From the NCBI GenBank assembly GCA_024734555.1, contig JANPWX010000026.1, positions 4,775,741-4,839,740 of the forward strand: 64,000 nucleotides of DNA, given 5' to 3'. Shown here in pieces: positions 35,536 to 49,800 of this stretch; the stretch's first letter is position 1; each line of letters starts with the position of its first letter. A model generated the notes under the pieces. That model searched no databases. It was given only the letters and a program-made list of their open reading frames with translations, and was not told the origin of the DNA. A program made the position numbers and the translations under genes. The DNA is from Trochalopteron elliotii (lineage: Eukaryota > Chordata > Aves > Passeriformes > Leiothrichidae).

Positions 35536-38142
35536 CTTGCTTGAGTTGTTGTTGTTGTTTGGCTGTTTTCAAACCTGCACTGCAACACATGTCATAGCTC
35601 TCCCTAAGACTGCTTTTTCAGAATATTCGGGGATCCTCTGTCACCATACTGGCTCTTTGGGAAAGACTGTTATTTAAATTGTTCTACCTATTTCTCGCCA
35701 AGATAAAAGCAGCAATTGGAAACTCATTTATATGTAACAGTAGCTAAAATGTTTTTCTTTGTGGTTTTGATGCATTTAAAACTTCAATTTCCTCTTGCAG
35801 TGAGCAGTGCTGTCTTTCACAGACTGCAGGAGTGCAGATGTTAAAAGCATGTTACGATGATTCTGCAGTTAGTCCTAGTCCTTTCTCTTCAGGAGGTGTC
35901 AGAAGAAAGGTTTCCTGGGCAATTTTACTCCCTTGTGCCCAATTGTTTAGACGTCTTTAGAAGCCTTTATTGTTATGCTCTTTGAGCTATTCAAACACAC
36001 TGGGTTGACTTTGTAAAAGGTCTTTACCTGCTTAAAGTCCATCTGTTTTGTTGTCTCAAACTGTGGAGGTTATAGCATCCAGAAGAAGAGGGAATGGGAG
36101 ACAACAATGATGCCATAAACTGACCCAGCTGCCTCTTTGCTGATGGATCATGCCAAAGGGGAACTCATGAAATGTGTAATTAAATACTTAATGTATTGCT
36201 TTGAAACCTAATTGCTTTAACTATGAATCTCCCTTTTCTCTTTTTGCAGTCCCTTCTATCACTAGGCAAACACTTTTTGTCCTTCTGCAGCAAATGAAGG
36301 CACTTTAATTTCCTGAACAGATATTTTTCAGGTATGAGGGAAAAATTCTTTGTGATGAAAATATTGCTCTGCTGTGTCATGACTGTCCTTAGTACAGAAA
36401 CACAAAGAGGGCAAATTAATTTTAACTGGCAATTTTTGTTCCGGTGTTCCCCAGATTTTGAGTGGAAGTCAAACTGAACTAGAATGACACTCAGACAAGT
36501 CATAAGCAGGGTTGTAGCCTTAGCATCTTGCTCTTGGATCTCTGCCACTTACCACAACTGACTGACTGTCATTCCTTGTGTGATGCACCCTTTCTGTCAG
36601 TGAATGATGGTTTTGCCAGTTTGAATAGCTCCAGTCCTCAAAGCAGCAATCCTATCTCGTTCCTAGACTCACTGCTCGGCCTGTGTTTTTCTTTCAGACT
36701 CTGTGGCTCTGGTCTGTTTGATCCCTTCACCTAGTTTTGGACTGGTAATTCTGCTTTCTCCCTGCAGCTTCTCATTGATATTCACCTTTTGTTAAAAGTG
36801 GGCCTCTTTTTGGAAAATTTATTTACCATGTTTGAAAATACAGTTTTGCATAGGAACAACAGCAGTGTCTTCTAAATGTTGCTCAGGTGTTTTATAATTT
36901 TTCTAATTTTTTTGAAAAGGCAAGAAAAAAAGCACTGGAATTGACATGACTTTTCCCTTTATTTATTTATTTTTAGTCAAGGAAGCCTGTTCCTTAAATG
37001 AGTAAACCAGTTTGATTGCAAAGTTTCTTGGTAAGAGGTTTGAGATGGTTGCATATCATTTGTGTGGTCATGTGTAGTTTGATCACATTTCAGAAAAACA
37101 TTTCTAGTTACTCCTCACATGGACATGATTTTAATGCTGAAAGATACAGTCAGTCTGTGAAATAGGGTAATGATTTTTCTTTAAAAATCAGATGATAGTT
37201 ACAAACTGTCATGCATTTTTGATATACTGCAAATATTTATGCTTGTGAAAGAGAAGTGCTTGTTATATATGTCATATGAAAACACTGATGCAAGAAGGCA
37301 ATACAATAAACCTATTTTTAATAATTCTGCTGCTACTGTAATACTTGGAAGTAATAGGCAAGTTACATTTCTGTGTGGTGTTTTTAATTTGTTTTGTAGA
37401 TCATATTCTAATATATTGAAAGAGAACCAAAATTCTGCTGACCCTAAACTAATGGATAAAATGAGGAGAATAAGTCAAAATACATAAATGATGCTAGAAG
37501 TCTAAAGACATTCTTCTATATATGTTCTTCCCTTATGAATTATCTATGTTCAGCAGTATTTCCTTAAACCAGCTCAGTTTATATGTTGTATGTTGTATCA
37601 AAGGCACTCGTAAGACTTGGTAAATGCTAATGGATTCAACTTCTTTATTAGCTAGGGAAACTTTTTTTTTGCAGGAAATAGTATAGTAATGTAGCAAAGA
37701 TTGTAAAATTTTGTGGTTTATTTTTATTTCTTTCCTATTGGTTTCAGATGGCTCATTATTTCTGGTAGTTTATTAAGTTTGTATGCGGTGCATGGTTTTG
37801 CATATGCAAAGTAGTTAGTAGAATTTTATTTGTAAATTGTGAAAAAGAGGCAACTTGTCTGTAGAAGATGCAGGTAGGTAAAAAACTTATTTTAAGACTC
37901 TGTAATATGTAAACACAAGGAAATTTGAGACCAGATGTTTTAATATACATAACTTCCTGTGGAATTTCTAAAATTGTATTTTTAAGTTAATAATGTAGCT
38001 AGTGTACAATGATGGTAAGCAGTTGCAGCATATTGATCCTAGATATTCTCCTGTGGGATCTTTCCTCATGATTTAAATGCCCCCATTTATGTATAGAGAC
38101 ATGGGTTTAAAAAGCATAATTTTATTTGCAAACATTATTATT

Positions 38143-38160
38143 CATATATATATATATATG
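38143..38160 (+). repeat. (AT)n microsatellite
   Basis: About eight AT units between ATTATTATTC and GCTGTATGC. Confidence 0.9.
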
Positions 38161-41155
38161 CTGTATGCAAAATTGTCCCTGCACAGAGTTTGAAAGACAG
38201 AAGATGAAAAGGGAAAAGAACCATGATGTGGTGTTAGCTGCTGCTAGCAGAAAACTGTTCCTTGGTTCACAGGCCGGGAGCCTGTAGGTGATACCATACT
38301 GGTCTCTTTCTAAGGATCCTCTCCCAACAGCATTTTACTTTTTGAAATTCGAAAAAGAACAGCATTGAAAGTGACACACAGGTATATTTGGTATATTTTT
38401 AGTGCCATGTTTTTCCCTGTTTATCCTGTATTGAGGTACTCACTACTGTAATTAAACAGTGAAGATTTTGTTGCTCTAAGACAATCTGCATGGTGCAGTG
38501 TTCTGTAAGTACAAAAGGCAGTCTCTTCCAAAGCATGCTGCTATTAATAAACCCTAACACAAGATTACTTCTCGTGATAACAGCAGCAGCTGGCAAGAAT
38601 GTTTGCAATTTTAACATATTTACAGCATTGTTACATTCCATCTTGCATTTCTCTTATGGTACGTTGTTAGTGAAATTTCAGACTTGAATTCTTTACCATG
38701 AATTTTTTCATGGCCTTGCAGTCTTCCCTTCTTTTGCCTTCCCTTCTTCAAATCCTGTCTACATACCAAGCTGTTAAAAAAGGTCCTCTACTGTCTGGTG
38801 CCTGTTCTGTCCACATAGTTTTTATAGATCATCTCTCTTTTCTTTCCTGTCTCTTTATACCCACAGTGTTCCTGTCCTTTGCTTCTCTGCTTATCCTGCA
38901 AACAGTTCTGGGAAGTCCTTCCTGCCCATGAGCCACCTTTAAGAAAACAAAGAATAATCTGTAACTGGCTGTATTTCCTAAGAGAACCAGATAAGCCATC
39001 ATGCTAAAAAAAAAAAATTACAACTTCTACAACATCTATCACTTAATTTTCAAAATACATGTGTTTAGCTTTAAGTATAATAAATTCAGTATTAAAATAC
39101 TACATGTCAACCAATTTCCTCTGCCTACCCTTGCTTTATTATCTCTGGGCAGATGATAAACTCTCATAGTTGGTACTAATTCTCTTCTTTTGAATAGCAT
39201 TCAGAACAGATGCTTCTGCACCTTTCTCCTTTGGGAGGAATGTTTTTGTTTAAAACAATAATAAGGTTCTGTTCATTTAATTTATTAGGCATGTATGGTT
39301 GCCACTTATTTGCAGTTTCTGTTCACAGTGATGCAAGAAATAGGTAACAGACAGAAAAACCAATAATAGAAATTATAGAAATGAGACTGCATCACCCCTT
39401 TAACCTATGGCAGGATCTGTGGTGTCTGTGCTATTTCTGACTGGAATTCATCTAATGGTATAAAATTGCTTCTCATAGAAATGGTTAGTTTTCTCATCAT
39501 GTTTGAAATGTCATTATGTGTTGGGGTCACTTTGCACTGTGAAAATTTGACACTAATTGCAATTAATATCTAGATTTATTAAGGACACACATAGCAGTGC
39601 TTCTCCACTTTAGAATGAAAATGGGTTGGAATAGCAGCAGCTAATTTGGTCGGTGCCTAATTAGTATGAATATTACATGGATTAAAATTGCAAAAGTAGA
39701 TTCATTTTGGGGTTTTTTTTTTTGATTTTTTTAAAGATACACTATGCCCTTCCTGTATGGGTTAAAGAACGTTTGTAACAGTTTTGTTGGGATTATTCAA
39801 TTCTCTTGTCAGATTAATTTGCTGTATGTCAATTTCCTGTAGCTTCTTGTCCACTTCCCTTCTCGGTGTATAAAGAGCTGGTCATGGGAGAAATCTTAAG
39901 TGAGTTGTAGCCATTCCCTCCCAGAAAAAGAAGAGGAGGCAGCTTGAGCTGCTCAGTTCTGAGCTGTGTGAGTGGTCGTGGGTGTTCATGAGATCTGTTG
40001 GCACGGCTCATGTAGCTTTCCAAAAGGCCTGTGTCTTGTGCTGCCTTACTGAGAGGAATTTCTTTGGAGCATCTGGTTAACATGGATCACTTTCTGGCAC
40101 CACCTCCGTTAATTACATCTGCTCAACCTGTCTTCCTTGGTTTGTCTTGTGCATTCCCATGAAGGGTTGTATCCAGATGCAGCTGTCTTGCAGGCGCAGC
40201 ACTAAGCCCTGCGCCAGTCTTGAGATTTCTGGGAAGGCATCCAAACTTCTGAGTGGGTGAAGAGGAAATAGTTTCCTGTTCTGAAGTACTGGCCCATTTT
40301 AATTTGAGCACACAAGTGAATGTTTTAAATGTCCATAAATACTGCATATTTGTCAGTTTATGGCCATGTTTAGCAGGTCCAGCCTTCCTTTTCTTGATTT
40401 AGGAAGAGCTTATATCAGAAGTGACCTGTTCTTTCTGGTGTGTGGAGAAAGTAAATGCTTCAAGACATCCAAGACATCCTCAGGGAATTAATTAATTCCT
40501 GAAAACATGGCAATGAGGAGAGGTGGGTGTGCAAACCCTCATGCCCTCTGCCCCAGTTTTTCTCTTTCTCCCTTCCTGATACAGAGGGAAACCTGCAGTA
40601 AAAATTCTCACTAGTCATTGAAGTGCAAAAACATTAAAACCTGTAATTTGCACCTCTGGAGTGTCTTACTGACTTGTGGGACCTAATTTATAGAAACAAG
40701 TCGCATTGGCAGCCCCTTCCAGTGGACACACAGACCATATGAATCCATAATTGCTGAAAATTTTCAGCTTATTCTTTGGACTTCAGTAGACAATTTATGC
40801 CCTCCCTGAGGTTATACATAGTTACCCAGTCATAATAGGTGCTGCAAGTCTAATAAAACTAATCTTTCAAGAGACATCTGTGTTTCTTTGCTCTCAGCAT
40901 ATTCTGTCTTTTGTATATGTATGTTGATAGAAAAATTGAAACATGTTATTTAGTAATTGGCCCTAAGGCCTTGTATTTTCTCGGTGATTTTAAGATTTGT
41001 AATTCAAATTTGCACTACTTAAGCATGAACAATGTTAGTGAGCAAAAACCTTTAAATTGAACTGTCGTCTCTCTGAAGTAACTAATCTTTGTGATATAAA
41101 CACAAAAATGTCTTTTTTTAACCTAGTGTAACAACTATGTGCATAATGTACAGTA

Positions 41156-41195
41156 TTTGTATATTAATGTATTTTATTTGTATATTAATGTATTT
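41156..41195 (+). repeat. 21-bp tandem duplication
   Basis: The 21-bp unit TTTGTATATTAATGTATTTTA at 41156-41176 is repeated from 41177 with 19 matching bases before the sequence diverges into GGAAG. It is a perfect short tandem duplication in AT-rich DNA. Confidence 0.88.
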
Positions 41196-44100
41196 GGAAG
41201 AAGGTAAATGGGATCTTTTTTACAAAGGTACTTATATTGACACAAACCTCTGGGTTGAAATGTATGACAATTATTGAAAAATAAAGAAGTACATTATGTA
41301 GTAGTTTTGAATGTAGTTTAAACTATTTTCCACTTCAATTTTAATTTCAGATTTCCTGTATCTTAGAGTTTTTCTTTTTTGCTTATCCTTCAGAACCATG
41401 AAGTCAAGACACCTATTTGGGCGTTTTTATGCGAGCAGTTCCTTCCTGTGAGGCAACATGGGGCACATGCCTTTTTTTGTCCATCTTTTGATCTCTCTTT
41501 ACTAGGAGTTTTAAATTCTGTACAGGGTTTTGAGAAATGGTTCATGTTTTAATTGTTTGTGAATGTATGGGGAATGAATTTGAAGTCCTGAGACTGAACT
41601 GTTGAAAATGTAAAGAATTGCCTTTTTTTTTTTTTTAAGCTTGCTAGGAGAGCATTCCTATGGAGAGGACATAAAACATATGTTGTCTTTGAAGGATCAG
41701 TGTGCCAAATATTGGATATGACATTCCAAAGCATGTAATGACATGGATCACAAAGATGTTGCCCTACTAAAAACATAATATATGCAACCATCTTTGTATT
41801 TCTAAAAGAATGTCAGTTGCTACTAAGAAATATGCTAAAAACCTTTCTGAACTTGTGAATTCCTTTGACAGTGCTTGTGAACTTCAAGGTCTATTTTTAA
41901 AATACAAAATACAATATATAATTTTCATTCTGTAGCACACAATATTATAGCTGGTAGGCAGTTGTTTCCTTTATTTTTCCATTCAGAACTGGGGAGTCAT
42001 AGCATCTCGTTATCTAATACTACTTAATAATAGTCCTCAGAATACATACACAGGTACAGATGCTCTTCTTTCAGGGAGAGTTTCAAGATTTCCTTTTAGC
42101 TTCTTGCCAACAAGTAACACCAGTGCTGCTTCATAGGACTGTTGAGATTAGGTGTATCTGTCACAGACATATCAAAAACCATATCAAACACAAAGGTTTT
42201 ATCTGACCTCTTTTAGGTGTGCCTTCATTAACGGTTTTCACAAATAGACAAATTGGTAAATTTGCTACTATTATCCAGCAGAAAAAACCTTAAGTTTTTT
42301 ATTACTTTTTCTTTCCATCTCTATTTTCTTATATTCTGACTTTAAAGTAATCAGGTGCTTTTTTTTGTATAAACAAGTGCTCATGTTCAATAGGGAAAAT
42401 ATTAAATGGGAAAAACCTTGCATGTTGTCTTATAATGCATTATAAATAAGGAAGCTTGATTTTCCTTCTTCAGTCCTTTGCCCCTCATGTCTTGAAAATA
42501 ATGAAATAAAAAATTCTCCCAGCTTACCTTCTGTGTGCATTTTCTGTTCTGTACGCACAAAAGGGGAGACAAAAACCAAGATATAGTTGTAAGCAGTAGT
42601 TTCATAAACAGATCTGGAAACTGAGGTAATCTTACCTTATGTCCTTCTTTTCCCTGCTTCTTTTACCTTATGGCTGCCGTCATAGTCTCCAAACTTGGAC
42701 ACAGCTGCTGCTAAGAAACCCTCTCCTTGTTTGACTTGGAAAACAGGAGTGGTTTTTTTTCTGTTAGACTGAAATGGAAAAAATACTTGTGTTGAATGCT
42801 GGCCATGTGTCTGATTGCAGCAAGTTAGAAGTTGGAGGTCTCTGAGGTAGTAACATACTGTTTCAAGAACTGGACATGTGGGATGTTCAGACTCATCCCT
42901 TTTCCAGAATGTGTCTAACATCAAGACAAAAGCAGATGAGAGACCACCACTACATTTAAAGTGTAAAATGTGTTTTCTTTCTTAATTTATGAATGAGACT
43001 GTGCTTCAATTTACAGCCATGTTTATTTTCATAAAAATACAAAAATCTCTAATCTGACTCTCACCTGAAAGTAAAATTGAAAGTGGTCAGGAATAATCAG
43101 ATAGATTACTCTAAATAATTGGAAAGATTTGTCTTCTACAGATGCAACCTGAGCTGCACTTCTGTGGTCTTAATGCAATGATTTAGTTTCTTCACAGTGG
43201 TTGCTCGAAGGAAATGGCATTTTCTGCTTCTCTGGTGATGCTTCAAATTTCAGAGGCTGTTTAGCAATGTCATAGTTATCACAGGGTAGAGGAAGCCATG
43301 CAGTGCCACTTCAGTCCCACAGTTGTGTCGTAGATGCAGCATTGCTTGGTTGGCTACAAATGACATGAGATATACAGAAAGTGAGACTGACAAAAGGTGG
43401 AACAGAAAAATGAGTTGCCATAGTACCAAGCAGCCAGAGCTGTACTGCTAAAAATGTGACTGTTTCTGTATATGCATGTCAGCAAAATAGAATATCTTTG
43501 TAGCGGTAGAAGGTATTTTTTTAGTACTCCCAGGGTGATCGTCCCAGTTGACAAGAACTTTATATCAGTTTTAAAAGTGGCACTGTGCATTATACAGTGA
43601 AGTCTCCTGAACAGGAATATATTCTTGAGAGAGAATATATCATGACTTGAGAATACATTCATTTCTTATAAAGAAGACCTGACACCAAGTGTTGGACAGG
43701 CAAACTTTGCCATAATGCCTTTTTTTAAATCTTGTTTTATGCCTTGCTTGCAAAGCCAAAGCTGGATTATTTGCATTTATAGGGGTCTGACCTCTAGATG
43801 CCATTAGTAGGACAGAAATACAATCCTTGTTCTTAATCAAAAACCTCTCAATTAACCCAATACTGAAATTGTTTGTCATAGTCTCTTTCACAGAGGAGGA
43901 ACCCCTGAAGAGGTCATGGTAGTTCCCTTGAGATTCAGCTTTATTCCATACCTCAGAATGTGTTTTAAGGGAAAGATGCTGTGGTGAGAGAAACTTGTTT
44001 AAAAAAACTGTAGCCAGAGGAGAAAATAAAACACATAAAATACATAATCACTCAGATACTGTCACTAACTGTAATAACTACTTTTCAAGATTTATTATGA

Positions 44101-45854
44101 AACAACTTCAGACTTGTCTTTTAAGTCCCCTTGTTTCTACTTGCATGTAATCAGAAGAGGAAACTTGAATTTTGTTTCCCCATTGTTACTAGAGAATTCT
44201 TTGGATATTATCTTTATGGCTGGGGGAAAATAATTTTTTGCTACACCTAGCATGCCATTATTTATATATATTTTTTTTATTAGAAACTACTTGCAGCAGT
44301 TTGTTAGCAAGGAGATGCCCTGCCCTGACCTTGGTTAAGAAGCTGTGTAATGTCCCTGTAAAGCAGCATGGTGTATGTGTAAAGACACAGCAATAATTAT
44401 GCAGGAAAATCTGATGGTGGATGCTTTAAGTTCAAAAAACAGGAAATCATCTTTAAGCATCCTTTTTACCGTTTCTTGAAGGTTGCAAATTGCACTGAGG
44501 TTTGAAGTTTCTCTGCATAAATTTCCAAAACACATAATTCAGAGAAATGCTTTGCACCCTTTTTCGTAACTGTTGATAGGCCAACTGAATTTTTCTCTTC
44601 CTCCTTGAGAAGGTTCTGCTTGTATGCAGGTGACTTGAATAGTCTGAGCAACATGGATTTGGTCCATTAGAAAATTAAATTATGATTGGGCACTGTTAAG
44701 CTAGGTGGGTTTTTTAGCCTCACCCAGAGGAACATTTGTGATGTTCTTGTGAACTATAGCATGTCTAAAATGTCCCATTGATTTAATAAAGGGAACCTAG
44801 ATATGTCATTTATTTAGAGTTACCATACCAATGAAATGGACAGAATGCATTTACAAAAGAGTTTTGTAAGGCACTTTTTCTACGTAAGACTATGCTGATT
44901 ATATGTACCATATGAACATTTGTAGCACACAAAGTAATTTGAGCGTAATTTTTTTTAAAAAATTGCCAATTTTACCACTCTGCTTCTTTAAAAAAATTTA
45001 TTTAGCCTCTGAAATGTAATGATTTCTTTTGTGGTCTCATTGTGTACCCTTTTTCTTTAATAGTGAAAAATACAGTTTTGGACCACAGTGGTGTTGAGTA
45101 AGGTCCTTGTCATCTTGTAGTTCATTTATGCTCATTTGTCATACTGTAGGAAGGGGCAAGAAGAACAGCAAGTTCTTGTCTTGGCTTGAGAGAGGTTTCA
45201 GAATCCATGTGCTAATGATACACTGAGAGATTTGCCTCATGGAGATATGGACACCTTTTTTTATTCAATCAGAAGTTCCTGACTGACATTCTAGTTAATG
45301 CTATCAAAAATAAAAACTCATACATCAATCAGAACAACACATTTAGCATTAAATGACAAGCAAAATAGCAATTGAATTTTAAATTAGAAGAAACAGGATG
45401 CTTGGGGGAAAAACTGTATTATTTAAAAAGTTGAGGGAATTTATAAGATGTATGAAGTAGCTTAGATACTCATAAATAATTTCTTATGCCATTAAGAGTT
45501 GATTCTGATAAAAGCTTTGTTGTTCCATTCTTAGGTAAACTTTGTGTCATGGCTAGTAGATCCATTTTAGTATTTTTTTTTTCTTTCCAGAGAAATGTTT
45601 TCTGAATTGTTTTTTTCATCAATTCTCATCCACTGTGTAATGAAGGTGGAAAATTTATACCTTTTTAAAATTGGAAGGTCTAAGTATGTATATCAAGGGA
45701 AGAAAAGGTCGTTTTCCAACTAAAGCAAGAGTTCAATTTTTTTCAGCTTTTCCTCCATTGTATGTATGTTTTACTGGGGGAGCAAGGAGCTATCCTATAG
45801 AAAAATATAGGAAATTTGTAGTTTAACATAATTGCTGTGTTGATATTCAGTAAT

Positions 45855-45930
45855 TTTTTGTTGGGTTTTTTTGTTTAGTTTGGTTTGGTTTTGTTTTAGT
45901 ATCTTTTTAGTTGGTTGGGTTTTTTTGTAA
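45855..45930 (+). repeat. T/G-rich low-complexity stretch
   Basis: TTTTTTGTTGGG-type blocks alternate with TTTGGTTTGG and GTTGGTTGGG, with C and A almost absent from the + strand. No coding potential. Comparable to the stretch near 7235. Confidence 0.75.
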
Positions 45931-46594
45931 CATGCAGCTTGTGAGCTTGTGGTGTTGTTTCCATAGTGGACGTGAAGGGGCAGTGTAGTGCTGTTGATAA
46001 ATCTTCCTCTGTGCTCATCTTTTCAATCTCCTGTGGAATATCATGTTTAAAATGTGTATCTGTGCATTACTTGTATGGTAATTCTTTTAAGTTAAAGAAA
46101 TATTCTAGAAATATCAATACAGTTAAGAGCATTGTTGTTTAAAATGAGTTACTGTTTTCTTCTTGACACTGTTTATAGTCGCGAATATAGATATTATTCA
46201 GTATTTTTTTAAAGACTGTTAGTGTTTAAAGGCTTCCACATGGTAAAAACACGTGAAGATTATGGACAAGTGCTGGCAAAGTACAGCCAGACTTGAAATA
46301 TAAAAGGGTATCAACAAAGCAACTTTGATATGATTTTTGCTTGGCTGGTTTTTTTCACTCTGGTTATTAAAGTACATTTGAAGTACTTATTCCTTGTGAA
46401 TGGCACATTCTATATGAATTAATTGTCAGAGCTGAAATGTTGAGGATGCCCGATACATTTTTACCCAGTAGAATAAGTTGGTATCCAAAGGTGGCATTCT
46501 TTCAATGTCTCATGAAACCACCATTGCAAACAGAAAAGTCCTAATCTTCGGATGTATTCTCTGAAACAATGAGTATAGATACAATCCTCAGATA

Positions 46595-46825
46595 TATGGA
46601 AAAAAAAGATAAAAATAGATTCTTCACTGTGAGGATGGTGGGACACTGAAGTAGGTTTTCCAAAGGAGTTTTGAAGGTACCATCCTGAGAAGTGTTCCAG
46701 GCGGGTCTGGATGGGGCTTTGAGCAACCTGATCTTGTGGGTGGCACCCAGTGTGTGGCAAGGGTGTTAGAACTAGATGATCTTTGAAGTCCTTTCCACCT
46801 CAAATTATTCTGTGATTCTGTGATT
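46595..46825 (+). mobile_element. CR1 LINE 3'-terminal fragment
   Basis: It begins near GATTCTTCACTGTGAGG (the CR1 'TTTACTGTGAGGGTG' region) and runs through CCAGGCGGGTCTGGATGGGG, CTTTGAGCAACCTGATCTTG, GAACTAGATGATCTTTGAAG and GTCCTTTCCACCTCAAATTA to the tail TTCTGTGATTCTGTGATT. This is a third, short CR1 copy in the same orientation as the gene. The 99-codon - strand open frame at 46461-46760 is its shadow. Confidence 0.93.
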
Positions 46826-49800
46826 ATTTCTCATGTAACTGTTTTCTCAACAGAGCCAACATTCACTTCAGTCTTCTCTTATGATTTTTGGTTTGCTGTA
46901 GTTGGTGTTTTGTCCAAATGATAGAATAATGAAGATTTTGAGGTTAAACTTTAAAAATGACTGAGTGTAGCTCCACCAGTTTCAATGACAAACTTTTTTG
47001 TGCATATTTTTTGATATTTTATGCTAGATTGTTGGGTTTTCTCATAGACAACTTCAGGTTTGTTTCTGTGAATGTTAAATTTTGTTTCTAAGTCATAAAA
47101 TACAGAGTTTTAGAAAATTTGATATGAAACACAAAAAAAATCTTTCACCATTCTAGTTTAAATCTTCTAAAATAAGTGGGGCTTTCCTTATTCATTGGTG
47201 CTGCTTTAGTACCCTAGGACCACAGTCTAAAAAGCTAAATAATAATACTGAGCAGCTCAGGCTCCTTTGAAGATACCAAGGCATACCTGGGTTAGTGACA
47301 TAGCAAATAGCACTTCTGTAGTATCATATTCTTTCCTCCTGGAGTGCTGATGAGCTGAAGAAATACATGTTTCTGGAAAGAACAGAAGTAATTCTGGCAG
47401 TTAATTTTTGTATCAGTTCAAGTATTGTACCTTCTCTCATAATAAACCACTTTAATTTGCTTAGTGTTTTTTACCTAACAGCTTTTATCCTGGTGCATAT
47501 TAAACAATTCAAGAGCAGAATTAAAATAAGAATTGAGTAAAATTTGTGCTAAGTTTGAAGTACAGAAAGTTATGGGAATCACTGATAATTTTAATGATTA
47601 ATAATAAGTATATAAACAAAATATTGACTTTTTTTAGCTAGTGAGTTGTTTATGATTAATTAATCATTAGCTAACATGTTATGCATCTCCGCATGTTGAA
47701 TATATCTGTTACCTGTTTTTTCTTTTGATAAAGTTTTTATGAGTTCTTTAAGGTGCTTAAAAGATGAAAAATATCTTTAATGTGTGCTAGGATTCTCCAG
47801 GAGAGATCAAAGTACATGCTCTTTAACCAAAATTCAATAGATTTGACTCACATTAAAATTTGAAATTAGGTAGAAACTTCCAGTGAATGTCAGTAGTGGG
47901 GGTTTTTCCATGTATTACAAGGTCATGATAGACATGAGCAATAAAAATATTATCTGTGAATACCATTGTATAGCTGCATGACAAGCTCTTTCATGGCCTG
48001 AGAAAATTGCCTTCACTTCTTGTTTTTGTTTATTCTGTGATCACCAGTGAAAAGAAGCCAGTAACATAGATGATTTGTTCTGTTTAACTCTGTAAGTGCA
48101 ATGTATAAAGGTTAAAGGATTGTTTGCTTTCTTAGGAGCTTCGTTGTGATGACCTTAGAAGTAAGTATGCTTTTTTCGCCCAGGTAGAAGGCTTCATTCT
48201 TTGTTACTTTTGGAAACATTATAGTATTTTTATTGTAGTATGTCTTAGTGGGTGAATCTTTGAAAAACATCTTACTAGACTTGTTGCTAAAAACAAATGT
48301 TAGGATGCTGAGGGATTGTAACAGTAAGGCGTTTAAATTAGGAATTTAAAACCCCCAAACCCTACATATCACACTTTTGACAGAGCACTTGCTTGGGCAG
48401 TGTCAATACACCATCTTTTCCCATGTTTTTCTTTGAAAGTGTTAGGCTCCAATTCTTCAAAAGCAGCAGTAACACGCTAGATGCTGTTAGGAAGTTGTGA
48501 ACAAGGAAAAAAGTCCTGTATTTTCACATCAGCTTTATGTATCAAAACTGCATGCATCTTTCACATCTGCCAGTAGACAGATGTGTGTAATTTCAAGTGC
48601 AAAAGTGCATGTGCCATTTTAAGACTTTATGCAAACAGCATATATCAAATTAGCTACTTGTGTAAACAAATACTCAACTCCATGCCTTGTATGCATGTCA
48701 GCTGAATGCAGTTACACACAAATTTTCTTAAAAGCAAGTGTCATTTATGCTCACTGCTTAAAAAGCTTGTCAATGTCTGGAGGGTAGCATGACTGTTGTC
48801 AGCATTTTAAAAAAATGTCTTAAAAATGGATAGACTGAGAGGGCTATTATGCAAAAAGTTAATAGATAGTATGGTTCTTGTTGGTCACACATGCTGAAAG
48901 TACCAGAGACTGAAGTAGCAGAGCCTGTTCCTGTTCTTAAGGACTTCCCCCACCCCCAGCCAATAAAGAGATTTGTTAATGAATGGAAAACTTTCATTAA
49001 CAAGTTGCCTCCTTTAAAAACTAAGTGAACTTGCAAATGATCAGAATAGCATTTGGCATATCATTAGTACAGGACGAGTAAGCCTTAGAAAATTTGAAGA
49101 ATTGGTTCATGCAGTTTCAACAAAAGTACTTTAGAATTTGGGCTTTTCTTTTGTAGCCTGTGCCCCTTTGGTCGCTTTTCATTTTCTTGCTATCTGTGTA
49201 GACCCTTTACATTTTTTCCAAGCCTCCCCCCACCTCTGTTCAATAGCTAATCTGCTAAATTCATGCTACAACTGCCTCATTGAGTGGATGCGTTGTTCTG
49301 CCCGCTTCGTACCAGCTTTGTTACTGTGCAGTATTTTTCAGCTGTTTGTGCTCATTACCATACAGCTGGTATTTAGAGGAGAGAGGGAAGCAGGCAGAAG
49401 CTTTACTGTCTGCAAGTATAAGAAGCTCTTTTGCAAATGGGGTACTGGCAGATGGGGCATGTGTTTAAACGGGTTTTGCTGATAACAGACTGCATTAAAA
49501 ATCATTCTGAGAAAGTCTAAGGTCAGCCCCATGAATTCAGAACTTGAGAGGTATTCAGCTTTTGGAAGACCTTTATAGAATATTAATTAACCCTGGTCCA
49601 TGAAGGTGACAAATTGATTGTTTGCAAAAATGTTAGATACTATCCTGCTGCCCCCACTTTACGGTTCATTTCCTTCAGCATCTCCTGATTTGGTTTGTGG
49701 GTTTTTTAAAAAAACGTAGGATTGTATATTCTGTGTTCATGATCAGGGCTGTTGCCAAAACAAATGAGTGAACCAACAGTAAAATCCCAGACCTCATGAA

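Larger units (their letters stand above)
30064..46594 (+). other. FBXW7: FBXW7 intron downstream of the gamma exon
   Basis: No coding exon recognised. The shared FBXW7 exon expected next begins with a peptide like MKRKLDHGSEV; I read the region for it and did not see it. Small tandem repeats are annotated separately. The section about 39830-40300 is more GC-rich than its neighbours but has no recognised identity. Open frames are short and unsupported. Confidence 0.55.

Noticed and set aside
36180..36548. 122-codon open frame on the - strand
   Set aside because: Low-complexity composition typical of intronic chance frames; no family similarity or exon signals.
45065..45105. TTTTGGACCACAGTGGTGTTGAGTAAGG as a possible first shared FBXW7 exon
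   Set aside because: Only a few words resemble the expected exon. The frame does not encode the expected peptide, and such a conserved exon should match far better.
48018..48045. TTTATTCTGTGATCACC as a CR1 tail
   Set aside because: Only the short tail-like word is present; no upstream CR1 sequence is recognisable.
49138..49482. 114-codon hydrophobic open frame on the + strand, considered as a possible beta-type FBXW7 exon
   Set aside because: It begins with TTG rather than ATG, does not resemble the beta leader, and has no donor in the right place.
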